Shown one piece after another: positions 1 through 12,400 of a DNA stretch of 64,000 bases. A model generated the notes under the pieces. That model ran no database searches, was not told the origin of the DNA, and saw nothing but the letters and a program-made list of their open reading frames with translations. This stretch comes from Scortum barcoo (Eukaryota; Chordata; Actinopteri; Centrarchiformes; Terapontidae): positions 15,714,483-15,778,482 of the forward strand of contig CM041546.1 of NCBI GenBank assembly GCA_023238725.1. Direction: 5' to 3'. The number at the start of each line of letters is the position of its first letter. Positions within the stretch are counted from its first letter, which is position 1. The position numbers were made by a program, and so were the translations under genes.

Positions 1-85
1 GGGACGCGTTTTCTCGTCACTTGTCGCTTTGTGTTGGGCTACGTGAGTCGAAAACGAAAGCAAGCTGAAGCGGGCCCGGGAAGCC

Positions 86-2421
86 ATGGCCGACAGTACG
101 GATGAAGACATGTCGGAGGAGCCTCAGCCCCTCCAGCGGGACCTGACCTGCCCGGTGTGCCAGGGCATCTTCCAGGACCCCGTGCTGCTGCCCTGCACGC
201 ACAGCTTCTGCCGGGAGTGCCTGCAGAGGAGCCTGCAGTTCAACAAGAAGTGCCCCCTGTGCCGGGAGGTGTTCGCGGAGGGGCAGGACATCTCCAACCG
301 CGCTCTCAGCAGCGCCTGCGAGACCTTCCTCAAGCACAACAGGTTCCGGCCGAGCCAGAGAGCCGCCGCCGCCGAGGACACCTGCAACCTGCACCTGAAG
401 CTGCTGGAGCTGTACTGCGAGAAGGACGAGGAGGCCGTGTGCGTGGACTGCGTCAGCCTGCACAACACGCACAGGCTGCACCCGCTGAGGGAGGGCGCGT
501 CCATATGTAAGGTAAAGAGCACCCTGAGCAGCCAGGCGTCAGCAGGGCCTCATGTCAGACTATTCACTTCCTTTAGAGAGAAAAAAAGAAGAAGAAGAAG
601 ATCCTCTATTTCAACTTTTTTTGGCTGTGGGGCGCTGGAGGTGCTTCCCATTGAGTTCAGCTGGAGATTTTAGTTGTGCTTTAATGTTTAATCTTTGTTA
701 ACATGTTTGGCAGATTCGATCCTTCCATTTATTTAATATGTATTTGAATCACACAAAACACCCCACATTACCTACCACCTCTCCACTTGCCTAATGTGAG
801 ACCCGAGTCGTCCCCTCACCGACACTCACCAAATTTCATCCCCTACTGCCCCTTCTAATACTTTATATTCTCTGTACCAGGCTTACTTTTACGATTCATG
901 ATAACCTGAAACCTTGTCTGATTCACCAGTTTTGCCTCATCTCTGGTTTCTCCATGGGCCCTTCTCTCTGCCGCCCCTCTTTCACACTGATTTGCTCCCG
1001 CTTCACCACCACGGTGAAAATCCACAGGCAGGCTGGTCCCGAGATTAAATGTAACTCAGGCCGACACATAAGTCTCAGAGAGATACAGTATGTTGCTGTC
1101 ATATTTATTTACAAAAAGACTGGTGTAAATTTATGACCAGGTATGAGCCCAAGTCAGCAGGTTGGTATGAATATGTCCATTATCTGGTATCAAACACAGG
1201 AATTGCGTGTATCCACCCTCCTCCCTACACACTTCAGCCATATGTCCCTTTCTCTTAACTTCTGGTAACATTTTTTTATTAAATTTAACACCAGAATACA
1301 ACATGGGCACCCTTTTCTATTTCCAGTGTGGATACTGGTTTAGGGAACACGTATTTTGGCACCTGTCACAGGCCTAAAACATCTTTTGATTACACCGTTC
1401 ACTTTGGGTGACCTCCATGTTTTGCTTTTCCATCCTGCAGAGGGAGCTGGGGTTCAAAGTCCAGATCTTTGAAAAGAAAGTGGAGTCATACAAGAAAATG
1501 ACACACAAACTCAACAACGCAGTGGAGTACATCAAGGTAAAGTCACTGTCACTTCTCATCGTGTTCGCCAGCCGTCAGAAATCTTCAGTTCTTGAACCGG
1601 ATCACCCAGTTTAACACCTTCTGTCAGTGAACCACTTATTTCACATTTAACTTATTTAGGCCTTAAACTGTATATAAACTCTTCTCTCTACGTTAACGCA
1701 GTATCAAGCTGGGCAGGCGGAGAAGCAGATCAAGGCGGAGTTCGAGAGGCTCCACAAGGCGCTCGTCACAGAAGAAGCTCTGCGTCTGCAGGCCCTGGCC
1801 AGTGAGGAGGACCAGAAGATCGCTGCCATACAGGAGCTGATTTCCAACACAAACAAGGATGTTGTGGTTCTGAACGAGCTCATTGAGACCCTGAAGAAAG
1901 AGATGGGCAATGAGGATCTACCCCTCGTCCGGGTAATATGAGGCAGCTCGTCCCCTCAACACTTACAAGACTGCACCTTGATTTGTGTCTGGTGTTTCAC
2001 AGTTTTCAAGACTTAAAATGCATTAAACTAATCTCAGTTACTTTCTTTTATGTTTCAGAACTTCCAGAATTTAAAAAGAAAGTAAGTAACTCCAAAACCG
2101 TTCATAACATTCACATCGTAGCAAAGTAGAGCGAGGATTAGACTTCACCATGTCGATGTACGGACGCTCACTTCACATGTTGCTGTCTTTGCTTTAGAGC
2201 TCAGTGGACTCGTGAAGAGCCTTGCCTCCCTGACAACTCTCTTTTGAATATGGGAAGGCATGTTGGCGCTTTGAGCTTCAACATCTGGAAGAAAATGCAG
2301 GCCTATGTCAAATACAGTGAGTAAATGACACCGTGGGAGTCAGGAATGGCTTGTTCAGACCGGAAGTCTTTCCCAGAGATGAGCCAAATTGTGTTTGTTC
2401 AGTATGTTTGATATAGACCTG

Positions 2422-2465
<44 letters not shown>

Positions 2466-3161
2466 ACGATTACTTGAAGCGGGGGAGTTGAATATTGGCA
2501 CAAAATGCCAGCATTCTTCTGTCTATAAGCATTGTATGTGACTTGATTGATATGATTCGTTGTCAGTATGTTCAGCAGGTGTTAGCGATGTAACCCAGCT
2601 GTGTGTTGTCTCTTCCTGCGTACAGGTCCTGTGGTGTTGGACCCGAACACAGCCTCTCCGTGGCTGTCCTTGAGTGCTGACCTGACCAGTGTGAAGGAAA
2701 GCTCAGAGCGTCTGACCGCCCCTGACAACCCGGAGCGCTTTGATCCTTGCGTCTTTGTCTTGGGTGCTGAAGGTTACACCTCTGGGAAACACAGATGGGA
2801 TGTCATTGTTGGTGACAACCCCAAGTGGATTGTGGGAGTGTGCAAAGAGTCAGTGGCCCGTAAAAAGAAGTTCACGGTTTCTACAAACCGTGGTGTGTGG
2901 TCCATAGGGCTGAGCAAAGGGGCATACACCGTCTTAACACCTGAGCGTCAAGAGCTGCAGGTGCAGCAACGCCCCGAAAAGATCCGCATCAAGCTGAACA
3001 TAGATAAAGGAGAGGTTTCATTTTGGGATGGGGAAATGGCAAAGCACCTGGTCACTTTAACACACAATTTTGATGAGAAGATGTTTCCTATTTTTGGCCC
3101 TGGGCTCCATACTACACCAATGACTCTGGCTCCAGGGAAGATAGCTGTACATACCTCATGA
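86..3161 (+). CDS. TRIM-family E3 ubiquitin ligase (RING, B-box, coiled coil, PRY-SPRY), complete
   Basis: Six coding exons: 86-511, 1441-1536, 1702-1932, 2059-2081, 2198-2316 and 2626-3161. All have GT/AG borders and phases that close, giving about 476 residues. The 96, 231 and 23 bp inner exons are the canonical sizes of class IV TRIM genes. The start at 86 has a strong context (gccATGg). Residues 22-59 hold the RING ligands C22, C25, C37, H39, C42, C45, C56 and C59. A B-box type 2 follows (C100, H103, C111, D114, C119, C122 and the HNTHRLH histidines). Residues about 143-251 form a charged heptad-like coiled coil. The last exon encodes PRY-SPRY, with the motifs LDPNTASPWL, RFDPCVFVLG and WDVIVGDNPKW. 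Family knowledge: the RING recruits E2 enzymes, the coiled coil dimerises and SPRY selects the substrate. It resembles the TRIM35/NF7/A33-like fish group, but I cannot assign an orthologue. No frame break is seen. Confidence 0.93.
512..1440 (+). other. TRIM intron 1
   Basis: The intron is 929 bp with donor GTAAAG and acceptor CCTGCAG. It holds a short A-rich purine tract near 581-600 and otherwise unique AT-rich sequence. Open frames here, such as 954-1136, show no family signature. Confidence 0.75.
2424..2463. repeat. (GT)n microsatellite in TRIM intron 5
   Basis: About 20 uninterrupted GT units sit inside the intron between 2317 and 2625, well away from both splice sites. Confidence 0.95.
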
Positions 3162-4400
3162 TCTGCCAATATGCTGCAGACAGGTGGTTGTTGACCAAAA
3201 TAAGAATTAATCGTCTTTTTTCAAATGAATATCTTTAAAGCAAGATAAAGTCAACAACACTCTGCCCTGACAAACAAGGATGGTAAGAAATGAAACATTA
3301 CTAAAAGATTATAAAAGAAATGGTTCATCAACTCAAATCTTCACAATAAAAACACTAAAGGAAAGATTCAAATGATGAGGCTAAATTGGCTGCATTGGGG
3401 TTCAGTCTCAGAAATAAATGTTGTTGCAGTATGTCAGAAATTGACTAGCAGCAGTGTAATGCTTAAAGAACTTTCAAATGTGCTTGCAGTGAAGAGAGGC
3501 ACCGGTAGGTATAATTATTGCAGCTGCTTGATGCGTAAGTTAGAGCTGAGAAATTGCTTTCTGAATATTAACAGTAAATCAAGAAATAGTGAGATGTGAT
3601 AAAAGCATCAGTCACCCAGAGTCAGAGGATAGTGAAGACCATATTTTTCTGGATGTGCCTTATCTAAAAACTGGATGGGAAATTGAACAGTCAGTTGAAC
3701 ATGGAGTGTGAATGTAATAGTTTAAGTCACTTGTTTTGGCGGTATTTTTTTCATCTTTGAATACACTGATATTTTCATTCTATTGACAATCAATTGGATG
3801 GAGGCTTAGGAAATGCATGTCAGTATTTTTTTAAAATACTTTTATATTATTTTGTTGATTCTGCTTAAATAATGTGGACTGAAATGTTCACTAATCTGCT
3901 GGTTTGTTGGTTTTAGAATAATTTTATTAGGCTGCTGTTCATCCATCACTACATAAAGTGTAGTAGTACTGATACTGCTTTGAATATATATACATATATA
4001 TCTGATTATGCTGTTTTCACATGAACACCTGCTCAATAAAATAGACTGAAATTAAATTTGTTTTGTTTCATTACTTAGAATCATATAAAACTATTCGATG
4101 CTAATTACAACTAAAGAAAATGCTCTACTTGGGGCAGATATTTGATTAAAGATTAAATGACTAAGAAAATTATATTAAATAACATAATTTTGATATATAT
4201 GGTTGGTGTATATATACATACACACACAGCATGCAGGGGGTGCCAGTGGTGGCTGTTATGTACATTAAATATACATTGAATATTAAGTATTAAAGTGTAA
4301 ATATATAATCATATAAGTGGATGTTTTACTGGCTCATTGGCACTACATAATATTTAGTCTAATATATCCTCTGTCTGGTTCATCTCCAGATGTTCACTCG
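3162..4400 (+). other. TRIM 3' UTR and AT-rich intergenic sequence
   Basis: The sequence after the TRIM stop has AATAAA signals at 3345-3350 and 4035-4040, either of which could end the transcript. The region is AT-rich, with TATATA-type simple sequence near 3985-4001 and 4192-4215. No open frame here shows a recognisable domain. Confidence 0.5.
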
Positions 4401-5499
4401 TTGTTTTCCACTGGATGGCGGTGGTGGGTCATGCGTCGCTCTGTCTTTTGTGTTGGCCGATCACTGCTTACTGCTGGCCGGCCATAAACACCAAAACAAC
4501 GGACAACTGTCCCCAGCATGGAGCGCAGGAACCAGACCAATACGGATGAACGCTTTCGTTGTTAGCTGCCGGCATTTCCTGCAAGTGTAATAGCCGCACT
4601 TTAGAGACACAATCCCGTAATTACATAATGATGAATGACTCTGAGGAGTGAGTTATCCCGGTGGGTTTTGCAGCCGCTGGCGACTGCGCATCTGGATTTG
4701 GCTGCTACCCGCTACCATACGACTGTCCTCTGCAGCGATTCACAGCAAGCCTCCAGCTCCCAGAAACTACAGGCCAGCTCTGGTGGTAGCTATCGTGACA
4801 GGATCACCGAAAATGTAAATTATTATGGGGCCAAAGAGACGGGAACTGGTGAGTGTGATGAGTGTGCTAACGGCCTCTGGTTGGTAAGCCAGTTAGCTTA
4901 GCAACCGTTACCTTAGCTTTGTTGTGGTAGCCTGCAGAGAGCTCCTTGTTGCTCGTACTAGTGGGTTTATCCTGCACATAGTTGGGCTTAACAGCCGATT
5001 AATCAGCGCTTTGTTGTTGCACAGCTTTGTGTATTTTTGTGAAATAGTAGCAGTGGGGATATTAGTGAGCTGTCGTTACTGTACATCGGGCTAACAGTTG
5101 TTAGCTCCATCAGACTGTATTTATTTTTCTTCCGTTGGCTGCCTATGAGTCAGTCAAGCTTTGTGGTTTGGCCACCTCTTTAAGTCTGTTCAATTCTGCA
5201 GTGTGCATGTGTTTGCAGTTTACAGAAGGGTGCATGCACACTTAAGCTGCATTCAGATTAGTCAGCAAAAGAAAATGATGTAAACAGGGGGGCTGAACGA
5301 AACTGATTGTTGGTGGATCGTCACAGAAATAATCCTCCGTATCCTACTGGCAAGTGTGTCTGATCAAGAGCCTGACCCAGCTGAAATGCAGGAGATTGGT
5401 CCACTTTTGCTGCACGATGCTGCAGCATATTTCTGGTAGCAGTGTGCCTGTTGGGACTCACACCACCTCCTGTTTCACCTTTTGCTTTCCCTCTTCCAG
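4401..5499 (+). promoter_or_regulatory. megf8: Probable megf8 promoter, non-coding first exon and intron 1
   Basis: The coding start of megf8 lies only 12 bases after an acceptor (CTCTTCCAG ending at 5499), so at least one untranslated exon must lie upstream. A good donor, ACTG|GTGAGT, occurs at 4848/4849 after a GC-richer stretch from about 4400, which fits a first exon and promoter. Just after that donor lies a cluster of GCTAAC/TTAGC words (about 4866-4915 and 5090-5105) like those near the zinc-finger gene start. The exact transcription start cannot be read from sequence. The open frame 4635-4901 ends in the intron and shows no conserved protein. Confidence 0.45.
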
Positions 5500-5511
5500 G
5501 CAGTGCCAGCG

Positions 5512-8500
5512 ATGGCCTCCCCTCTCCCTGTCTCCTTCATCCTGGTGGTGCTGCTGCTGGCTGAGTCGCCTGTGTGCCAGGCAGGGGACTGCAAGGGCCA
5601 CAGGCAGGTGCTGAGGGGCCCGCCGGGCTACGTCACAGATGGGCCAGGGAACTACTCTGTCAATGGGAACTGCGAGTGGCTCATCAAAGGTATACTGTAG
5701 CCAAGATGTGGTTGTGTGCACAGGAAAAGTGATAATGACACAAGTAAGTTGCATCTAATCTGAAATTTCTTTATATTTCCCAGCCCCCAGCAACAATCAC
5801 CGCATTGTCCTAAACTTCACCTTCATGGACACAGAGTGCACCTATGACTACCTGTTTGTGTATGATGGAGACTCCTACCAGAGCCCTCTCCTCGCCAGCC
5901 TGAGTGGCAACACTCTGCCTCAGCCTATTGAAGCCAAGTCTGGCAAGGTAACCAAGTAAGATGTAATGAAGGAAACTGACCAAACCATTCTTACTTTGGC
6001 GAGTGTTAACTCTGCATCTTTTATTTAATCTCCTTATTCCAGATGCTGCTTCACCTCTTCAGTGATGCCAATTACAATCTCCTGGGCTTCAATGCAACCT
6101 ACACCTTCTCTTTGTGCCCTGGAGCCTGTGGAGGTCATGGCCGCTGTGATCCCTCTACATTAAAGTGCCACTGCCACCAGGGTTGGGGAGGAGCGGCTTG
6201 CACGACCCCTCTGTGCTCCCAGGCTTGTTCTGTGAATGGCCAGTGTGACAAGGTTAGAGTATGGAAGGGGAAGGTTTCATGAACATGCAATCAACAGTCC
6301 TTACCCCAGTGGTCACTCATCCTTCTCTGTCATGTCTGCTGGTTTTGTGGGTTGCTGAAACATTCATTACTGGTCTTCAACAAGTCTTATTCTCCACGTC
6401 ATGTTTCAGAAAGGAGAGCGCTGTCTGTGTAACCCAGGTTTCCTGGGTCAAAGCTGCCAGCTTGGACTCCATGATGACAGCGGGGCAGGGCAGTGGTGGC
6501 ATGTGAGTGAGGGAAACCCCTACACACCTCCCAGGACAGGCTCTGCTGGCGTGTACCTGTCCTCTACCGGCGCCATGTACTTGTTTGGCGGTGAGAGTGA
6601 CACACTTTGAATATTTATTGAACAAGGTCATTGTTAACATTCTTTTTAATGCATTTATCACTTCAAAGAACCTTATTTTAAGGGTTAGATTTCAACCATA
6701 TTGCTGTCTATATTTTAGCTGCTGTCCATTCACATTGCACATGAGACAACTGTCAGCTTGTCAGCTTGTCAGCTTGCACCAAAACAGACAATTCACATGT
6801 ACAATATGAACATATTATGAATGGTGCATCGTCAATATTCTGTGTGCAACACAGCAGAATTTTCTCACTTATCTGATCTGTTCATGAACAAGATGTGGAT
6901 TTGTAAATTATATTTTTTCATTGTTCTTATTTATTTTGTCTTGCTCTTTTTTACTCATGCCTCTTGCTATTGCTCTATCCTGTTTGCTGTTGTAACACTG
7001 GAGAGATCCCCGCCGAGGAATTAATTAACGATTGTCGTATTTAGTTTTTGCTTTTCCAAGTACTGTTTTATAGTGTTTTTAATGATTAATGACATGACTG
7101 TATGTTTGATTATTGCTTCTTTTCCTGCAGGGTTTGACCTGAACAGAGCACTTGGTGACTTGATTAAATATAACTTCACATCCAACCAGTGGGAAAGCAG
7201 GTCCTATGGTCACTCTCCTGTAAGTGATTTTTTGGATATACACACACACACACAGATATACATTCAAACAGTTTTAGGTTTGTCATCTCATGTACTGTGT
7301 TGACGTGCATGCAAATCAGCTGTTTACTGTCAGCCCTCTGTAGTTTAAAGGCCATGTAAAAGAGGAACTTTTCTTCATCAGATTAATGCATTAAAATGGC
7401 TATTAGTTGCAGCAAGCATACTCAAGTACAGAAAGTTGGTTTCCAACTGAACAGTAGAACATTTGTAAAATTCAGACACAAATGCACATTGTTCTCATTA
7501 TAGAGCCTCTCCTTTCACTCTGGAAAAAAAATCTTTTTAGCCCACAGCGTCATATGACAAGTATGCTTAAAATATTCCAGCCTTGATGAGAAGATGTAGT
7601 AAAGCAGAAATATGAAGTATTTAAATGTAGGTTTTATAGTAATCGGGGTGTTGTGTCAGGCTATTTCTGGCTTATCCAAATGACCTGTTTTGTGTGTACA
7701 TGTAAACATTTTTATTTACTTCCCTCCTGCACTGTTTGGCTCTCTTATGTTGTTAGGTGGCTCGTCATTCCCACACAGCGGTAGAGTGGAATGGTAATAT
7801 GGTTATCTTTGGAGGAGAGCTGGCCAACGGCTCGCTGGCCAGTGACGTTTGGATGTACCGGCCACTCCAAGACGACTGGCAACAGCATGGCTTTTCAAGC
7901 TCACATGGTGCTCCTAAACTGGCCAATCACGCCGCAGCTGTAGTGGACAGTTATCTCTATGTATTCGGAGGTGTGTTTTCCATTATATTGTCACCTTGCA
8001 GTCTGTATTTGGAAAAGCATACATTTATCCATTGTGAAGTAAATCAAACTTAAGCAGCGTCTTCACTTTTCCTCTTTCCATATATCCCAGGTCGCACTGA
8101 GGAGGATATGTTTTCCTCTTCATTGTTCCGGTTCGGCCTGCACGGCTCTGGACGGTGGGAGACTGTTCAGCCTACCGGTGGGAAGCCTCCAGCCACAGCT
8201 GGCCACTCGATGGTGTTCCACAGCCCATCCAGGACACTGCTGGTCTATGGAGGCCACAGGCCTACCACTGCCAGGTACACACCCTCTCCTGCGTGAGCAC
8301 ACTGGTTACGGTAATAGAAGGACCACTGTATAGGATTTAGTGGCATCTAGCAGTGAGGTTTCATATAAATATCCCTTACTTAATACTTGATACGCCTGCC
8401 CTCGCCCCTTCCATTTCCAAGCGTGTAGGAGAACCTACAGTTTCCTTACACGCTACACGTTTCCTTTTGTTTCCTATTTGTCTCATTGTCCCATATTTGA

Positions 8501-9255
8501 GATTACTGTAGGACAACCTTTTAGATGAAGCTCTCAATAAAAACAGAGGTAGAAATGAATGCAATGAAAACCTTTAAAATTAAACAAGTAAGTAAAAATA
8601 TTTGCAGCATCTTTGATAGATATTTAAATTACAATTCTTGTGTGTTTTTCTAAGGTTCAGTGTGAGGGTGAACAACACCGACGTGTTCCACGTGGACAGG
8701 CGGTTTTGGACATCTTTCCGTTCCCGTTTCCCAGCAACAGGCCCCAGAGAGCGAGCTTTCCATTCGGCCACCGTCATTGGAAACTACATGGTGGTCTACG
8801 GTGAGAATTGAAAAAATTAACAGTGACAGAGACAGTGTCATCAGTTGCAGTCGGTGCAGTCCTGTGTATATTTATCTCTTTTCTTTCTGCCTTTCTCACC
8901 CAGGGGGGAATGTACATATTCACTACCAAGAGGAGAAGTGCTACGATGAGGAGATCTTCTTTTACCATCTGGGCTGTCACCAGTGGGTGTCTGCTGGAGA
9001 GAGGTGGTCACCCAGTGAGTTCCTGTCCTACAAGTAGTTTCTTGGTGGCTGTTACATGTGCGTCTGGAGATACGGCGACTATAAAACGCTAATTTCTTCC
9101 CAGGTGGGGATGCTGTGAGGGGACGTTACTCGCACGTTGCTGCTGTGATGGAAGGACGAGTGTTGCTGGTTGCCGGGGGTTACAGTGGTGTTGCCCGTGG
9201 CGACCTGGTGGCTTACAAAGTTCCGCTGTTCGTCAGTAGCGATCAGGGTGACAGG
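5512..9255 (+). other. megf8: megf8 coding exons 1-10: signal peptide, CUB1, EGF-like, kelch propeller 1
   Basis: Exons are 5512-5689, 5784-5947, 6043-6252, 6410-6590, 7131-7219, 7757-7970, 8091-8274, 8655-8800, 8904-9014 and 9104-9255, each with GT/AG borders and matching phases. The signal peptide has a hydrophobic core, SFILVVLLL. CUB1 spans roughly residues 27-140, with NGNCEWLI and CTYDYLFVYDGD. Two EGF-like modules follow (CPGACGGHGRC and the exon 4 C-x-C pattern). The kelch blades show paired glycines: VIFGGEL, YVFGG, LVYGGH, MVVYGGN and LLVAGGYSG. This is the first half of the internally duplicated ectodomain. Confidence 0.93.
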
Positions 9256-9390
9256 GTGAGTGACAGTTTCATTAAACAAGAGAACAGGAAGTCATGTAAT
9301 TGTTAAGACTGGCGAAAGACTGATGGGAGAATGAATGAAAAAATTGCATTGAAGAAGAGTAACTGTGGATAACTAAATGCTGTGAAATAC

Positions 9391-9449
<59 letters not shown>

Positions 9450-12400
9450 GCCTCAGGATGCTGTTTGTGCTGAGGCGCTGGACGAAAGCATGTGCCTTAA
9501 GAACCCAGAGTGCAGCTGGTGTGAAGGCCGCTGTCGAGAGTACCAGCCCACTAATCCGGTAACACTTAGTCCGTCCTTGTTGTTGTTAATATCCACCCTT
9601 TTTGATGTATTCCAGTATCTACCAGGCTTGCAGCTGCTGTTGATAACCCCTGTTTTGTGTTCACAGTGTGGCAGCACCGGTTGCCTGGGCCTGGCTCGCT
9701 TCCTGTCTGATTGCCAGTCCTGTCTGGTGTTCAGTGGCACTCCGGCATCTCTGGCCCGTGCCCCTGGGGAGTTTGGCTGGTGTGTTCAGAATGAGTCCTG
9801 CCTACCAGTGTCAGGTGAGACCCAGGGAGGGAGGAAGGAGGGCAGAAAAGAAGGGCTAAGCCTCAGACTGAAAAAAGAAAAAGAAGAAAAAAAAAAGATG
9901 TTGGGAGTTGACATGGGAGGGACTAGACTCCTGTTGGGCGTGTGTCAGAGAGATGGAGCTGAGTGACTTGACTGCACCTAGCTGAGATTTGACAGGCTAC
10001 TCAGACCCGTGATTTGACTTGCCTGTCCGATCGCACACTTGCTCTGGTGCAGTGATGTCATGTCGTTTTGAACTCCATATTTTTTGGACACACGTCACAC
10101 AAAAGTCAAAGGTCACCCTCGTTTCGCTACAGTAGTAGTACACTTTAGGAAACTGCTGTATGATGAGATTTTAAGAGGTCAGATGTGTTCTTTGTGTGCT
10201 GACCTCTCCCTCTCGGTCTCACAGAGCGAAGTGCGTGCCGTGTGGACCAGATCTCAGGGGCGTACGGCTGGTGGGGGGAGCGTACCCTTTTCCTAACCTC
10301 CCTCCACTCCTGTCGCACCGAGAACTATGTCCCGGGACTGCACCTGCTCACCTTCCAGCACCCCCGCAACGACTCCCAGCCTGACAAGGTACGGAGTCCT
10401 AATCTCAAGTGCTCACTGTACTAGTTGTGGTTGTAACTACTTCCCTTTCTGCTTATACTTATCCCTCCTTCCTTCCTCCAACATTGCTTTGACACTTTGA
10501 CTCCACTGCAGTTCTCCAATTAGAACAATAACGATTGCATCTCTTTAATCGTTCATCTCTACTTTGTGCTCTCTGCTTTTTAACCTCCTCAATGCTCACT
10601 TCTCTTTTGTTTTTTGTTTCTCTCGCTGTCTGTTTTGCAAATTCGCTCGTAGAGAAGATTCCCTTTTCAAGTAGTTTGTCAAACTTATGGAGCAGTTTGT
10701 AGAGAATAGTGCTTCTGTTGATGTGTTTCCACTTCCATCCATCCTCCACTATCCTCCATCCTCATCACCCCTTTTTGCCAGGTGTCCATCCTCCGCAGCA
10801 CCACCATCATCCTAAGCCCCACCCCACCACAGAAATGGACGTAGCCCTACAGTTCAGGGGCTTCATCCACCCGCTGTGGGGGGCCCCTCCGCCCGCGCCT
10901 GCTCCCACCGAGACCGTCTCCATGTGGGCTCGTATCCAGAGGCTCCACCACTTTGACGCTCGAATATGGCGTCGGGGCCCAACTCCAGCCACCTGGTGAG
11001 GCAAAAGTGCATGCCACCACAATGAATCAATTCAAGAAATGATTTCTCAGCAAAGTGCTCATTTGAAATTGGAATTGACAGGATTAGTTTTTCTTGCAAT
11101 GTAATTTTCCCTTTCCATAGTTTAGTGATTTTTAGTCCCATGTGGAGTAACATTGTGAGTATTCTAAGATGGGCATCTCCACAGGAGTAATCAGTGCAGG
11201 ACAAATAACCTCTCTGTATATCTGCTTTAGCCTGCACTGGGTGTGTGTTTGTCAGAAACTATATCTGCCTCCATCTGTTGTATATTTACCTTTTTAAATT
11301 AAATAGCTGAATAGAGATAAGAGAGATTTGATAAATAAGCAATGATTACACATGACCAGTTTCTTTTTCTTTCCCTCTAATTCTCTCTATTTATCTCTAA
11401 TCTTTGGGTGTTGTCCTGGAGCAGGAGGTGGTGGGTCGTTGGGCAGCCCAGCAGGAGAAGGAGTTGAAGCTGCTGGTTCGCCCGGATGGGAGCAGACTGT
11501 TCTCTAACCTGACCCGGGGCAATCATTACCTCGTTCAGGCTGAGGGATACCTTAACAACTCGGGCTCAGGACAGACCAGCGAGATGGCCCTGATATGGAA
11601 CAGAACATTGCCTGGAGGGAGTGTGAGTACTGCCACGATTCAACCTGTCCTTCAGTACAAAAGTAAAGATTGCATAAAAAGTCAAAGTAAAAAAAAACTT
11701 TCTTTCAGTAGAAACAAAGTCTTACCTGAAATCTTCTTTTCCCTCATATTTTGTTGTTATTCTAGGAGATCTCCTTTCTGTTCTTGGAGCCTTACCGCTC
11801 AGGTTCATGCTCAGGCTACATGTCCTGTCTAGCCTGTCTGTCCGACCAGTCTTGTGGCTGGTGCCCGTCTTTGTCCCGCTGCCTGCTGCGGGACAGCCCA
11901 GACCTCGAGCCCTGCCCTGAGGGAGAGAAGGGTGAAGGCAAGGGAGCTGTTCAGCGCCATCTGCTGTTGGCACCCCAGCACTGCACCCTGTGTGAAGAGT
12001 ACAGAGACTGCTCTGCTTGTACTCAGGTGCATCACAGATAACAAAATGCTTTAACATAGATTGTCACTATGCTGCTATCACTATGCTGCTAGCTTAATTT
12101 GGAGATGCTGTACTCCCGTCTCATGCAAAAGTAACTTTCACCTGCAGGACCCTTATTGCGAGTGGCAAATAAACTCCAGCAAGAAAGGCGACTACCAGTG
12201 CAGTCGGCGGGGAAGACTAGATGGATCCATACGTGACCCAAGGGGATGTCCTAAAGTCTGCAACCAGTGAGTTGAAAAACTGTATTTTTAACACAGGAAG
12301 TAACAGATCGTGTATGACTTAAATCCAAACGCACAGCCCACCCTCACTGTCCTCTCTGGTAATCTCTTTGTATTGCAAAGGAGAAAGACGTGTGGTGAGT

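Noticed and set aside
17..522. Two long minus-strand open frames over TRIM exon 1
   Set aside because: They mirror a GC-rich RING/B-box coding exon and have no domain, start context or splice support of their own.
4635..4901. 88-residue open frame upstream of megf8
   Set aside because: It crosses a good donor at 4849 and shows no protein character; it is better read as untranslated exon and intron.
9382..9966. 194-residue frame starting in the GT repeat
   Set aside because: It is made of a (TG)n tract, megf8 exons 11-12 and introns read through; only the exon parts are real.
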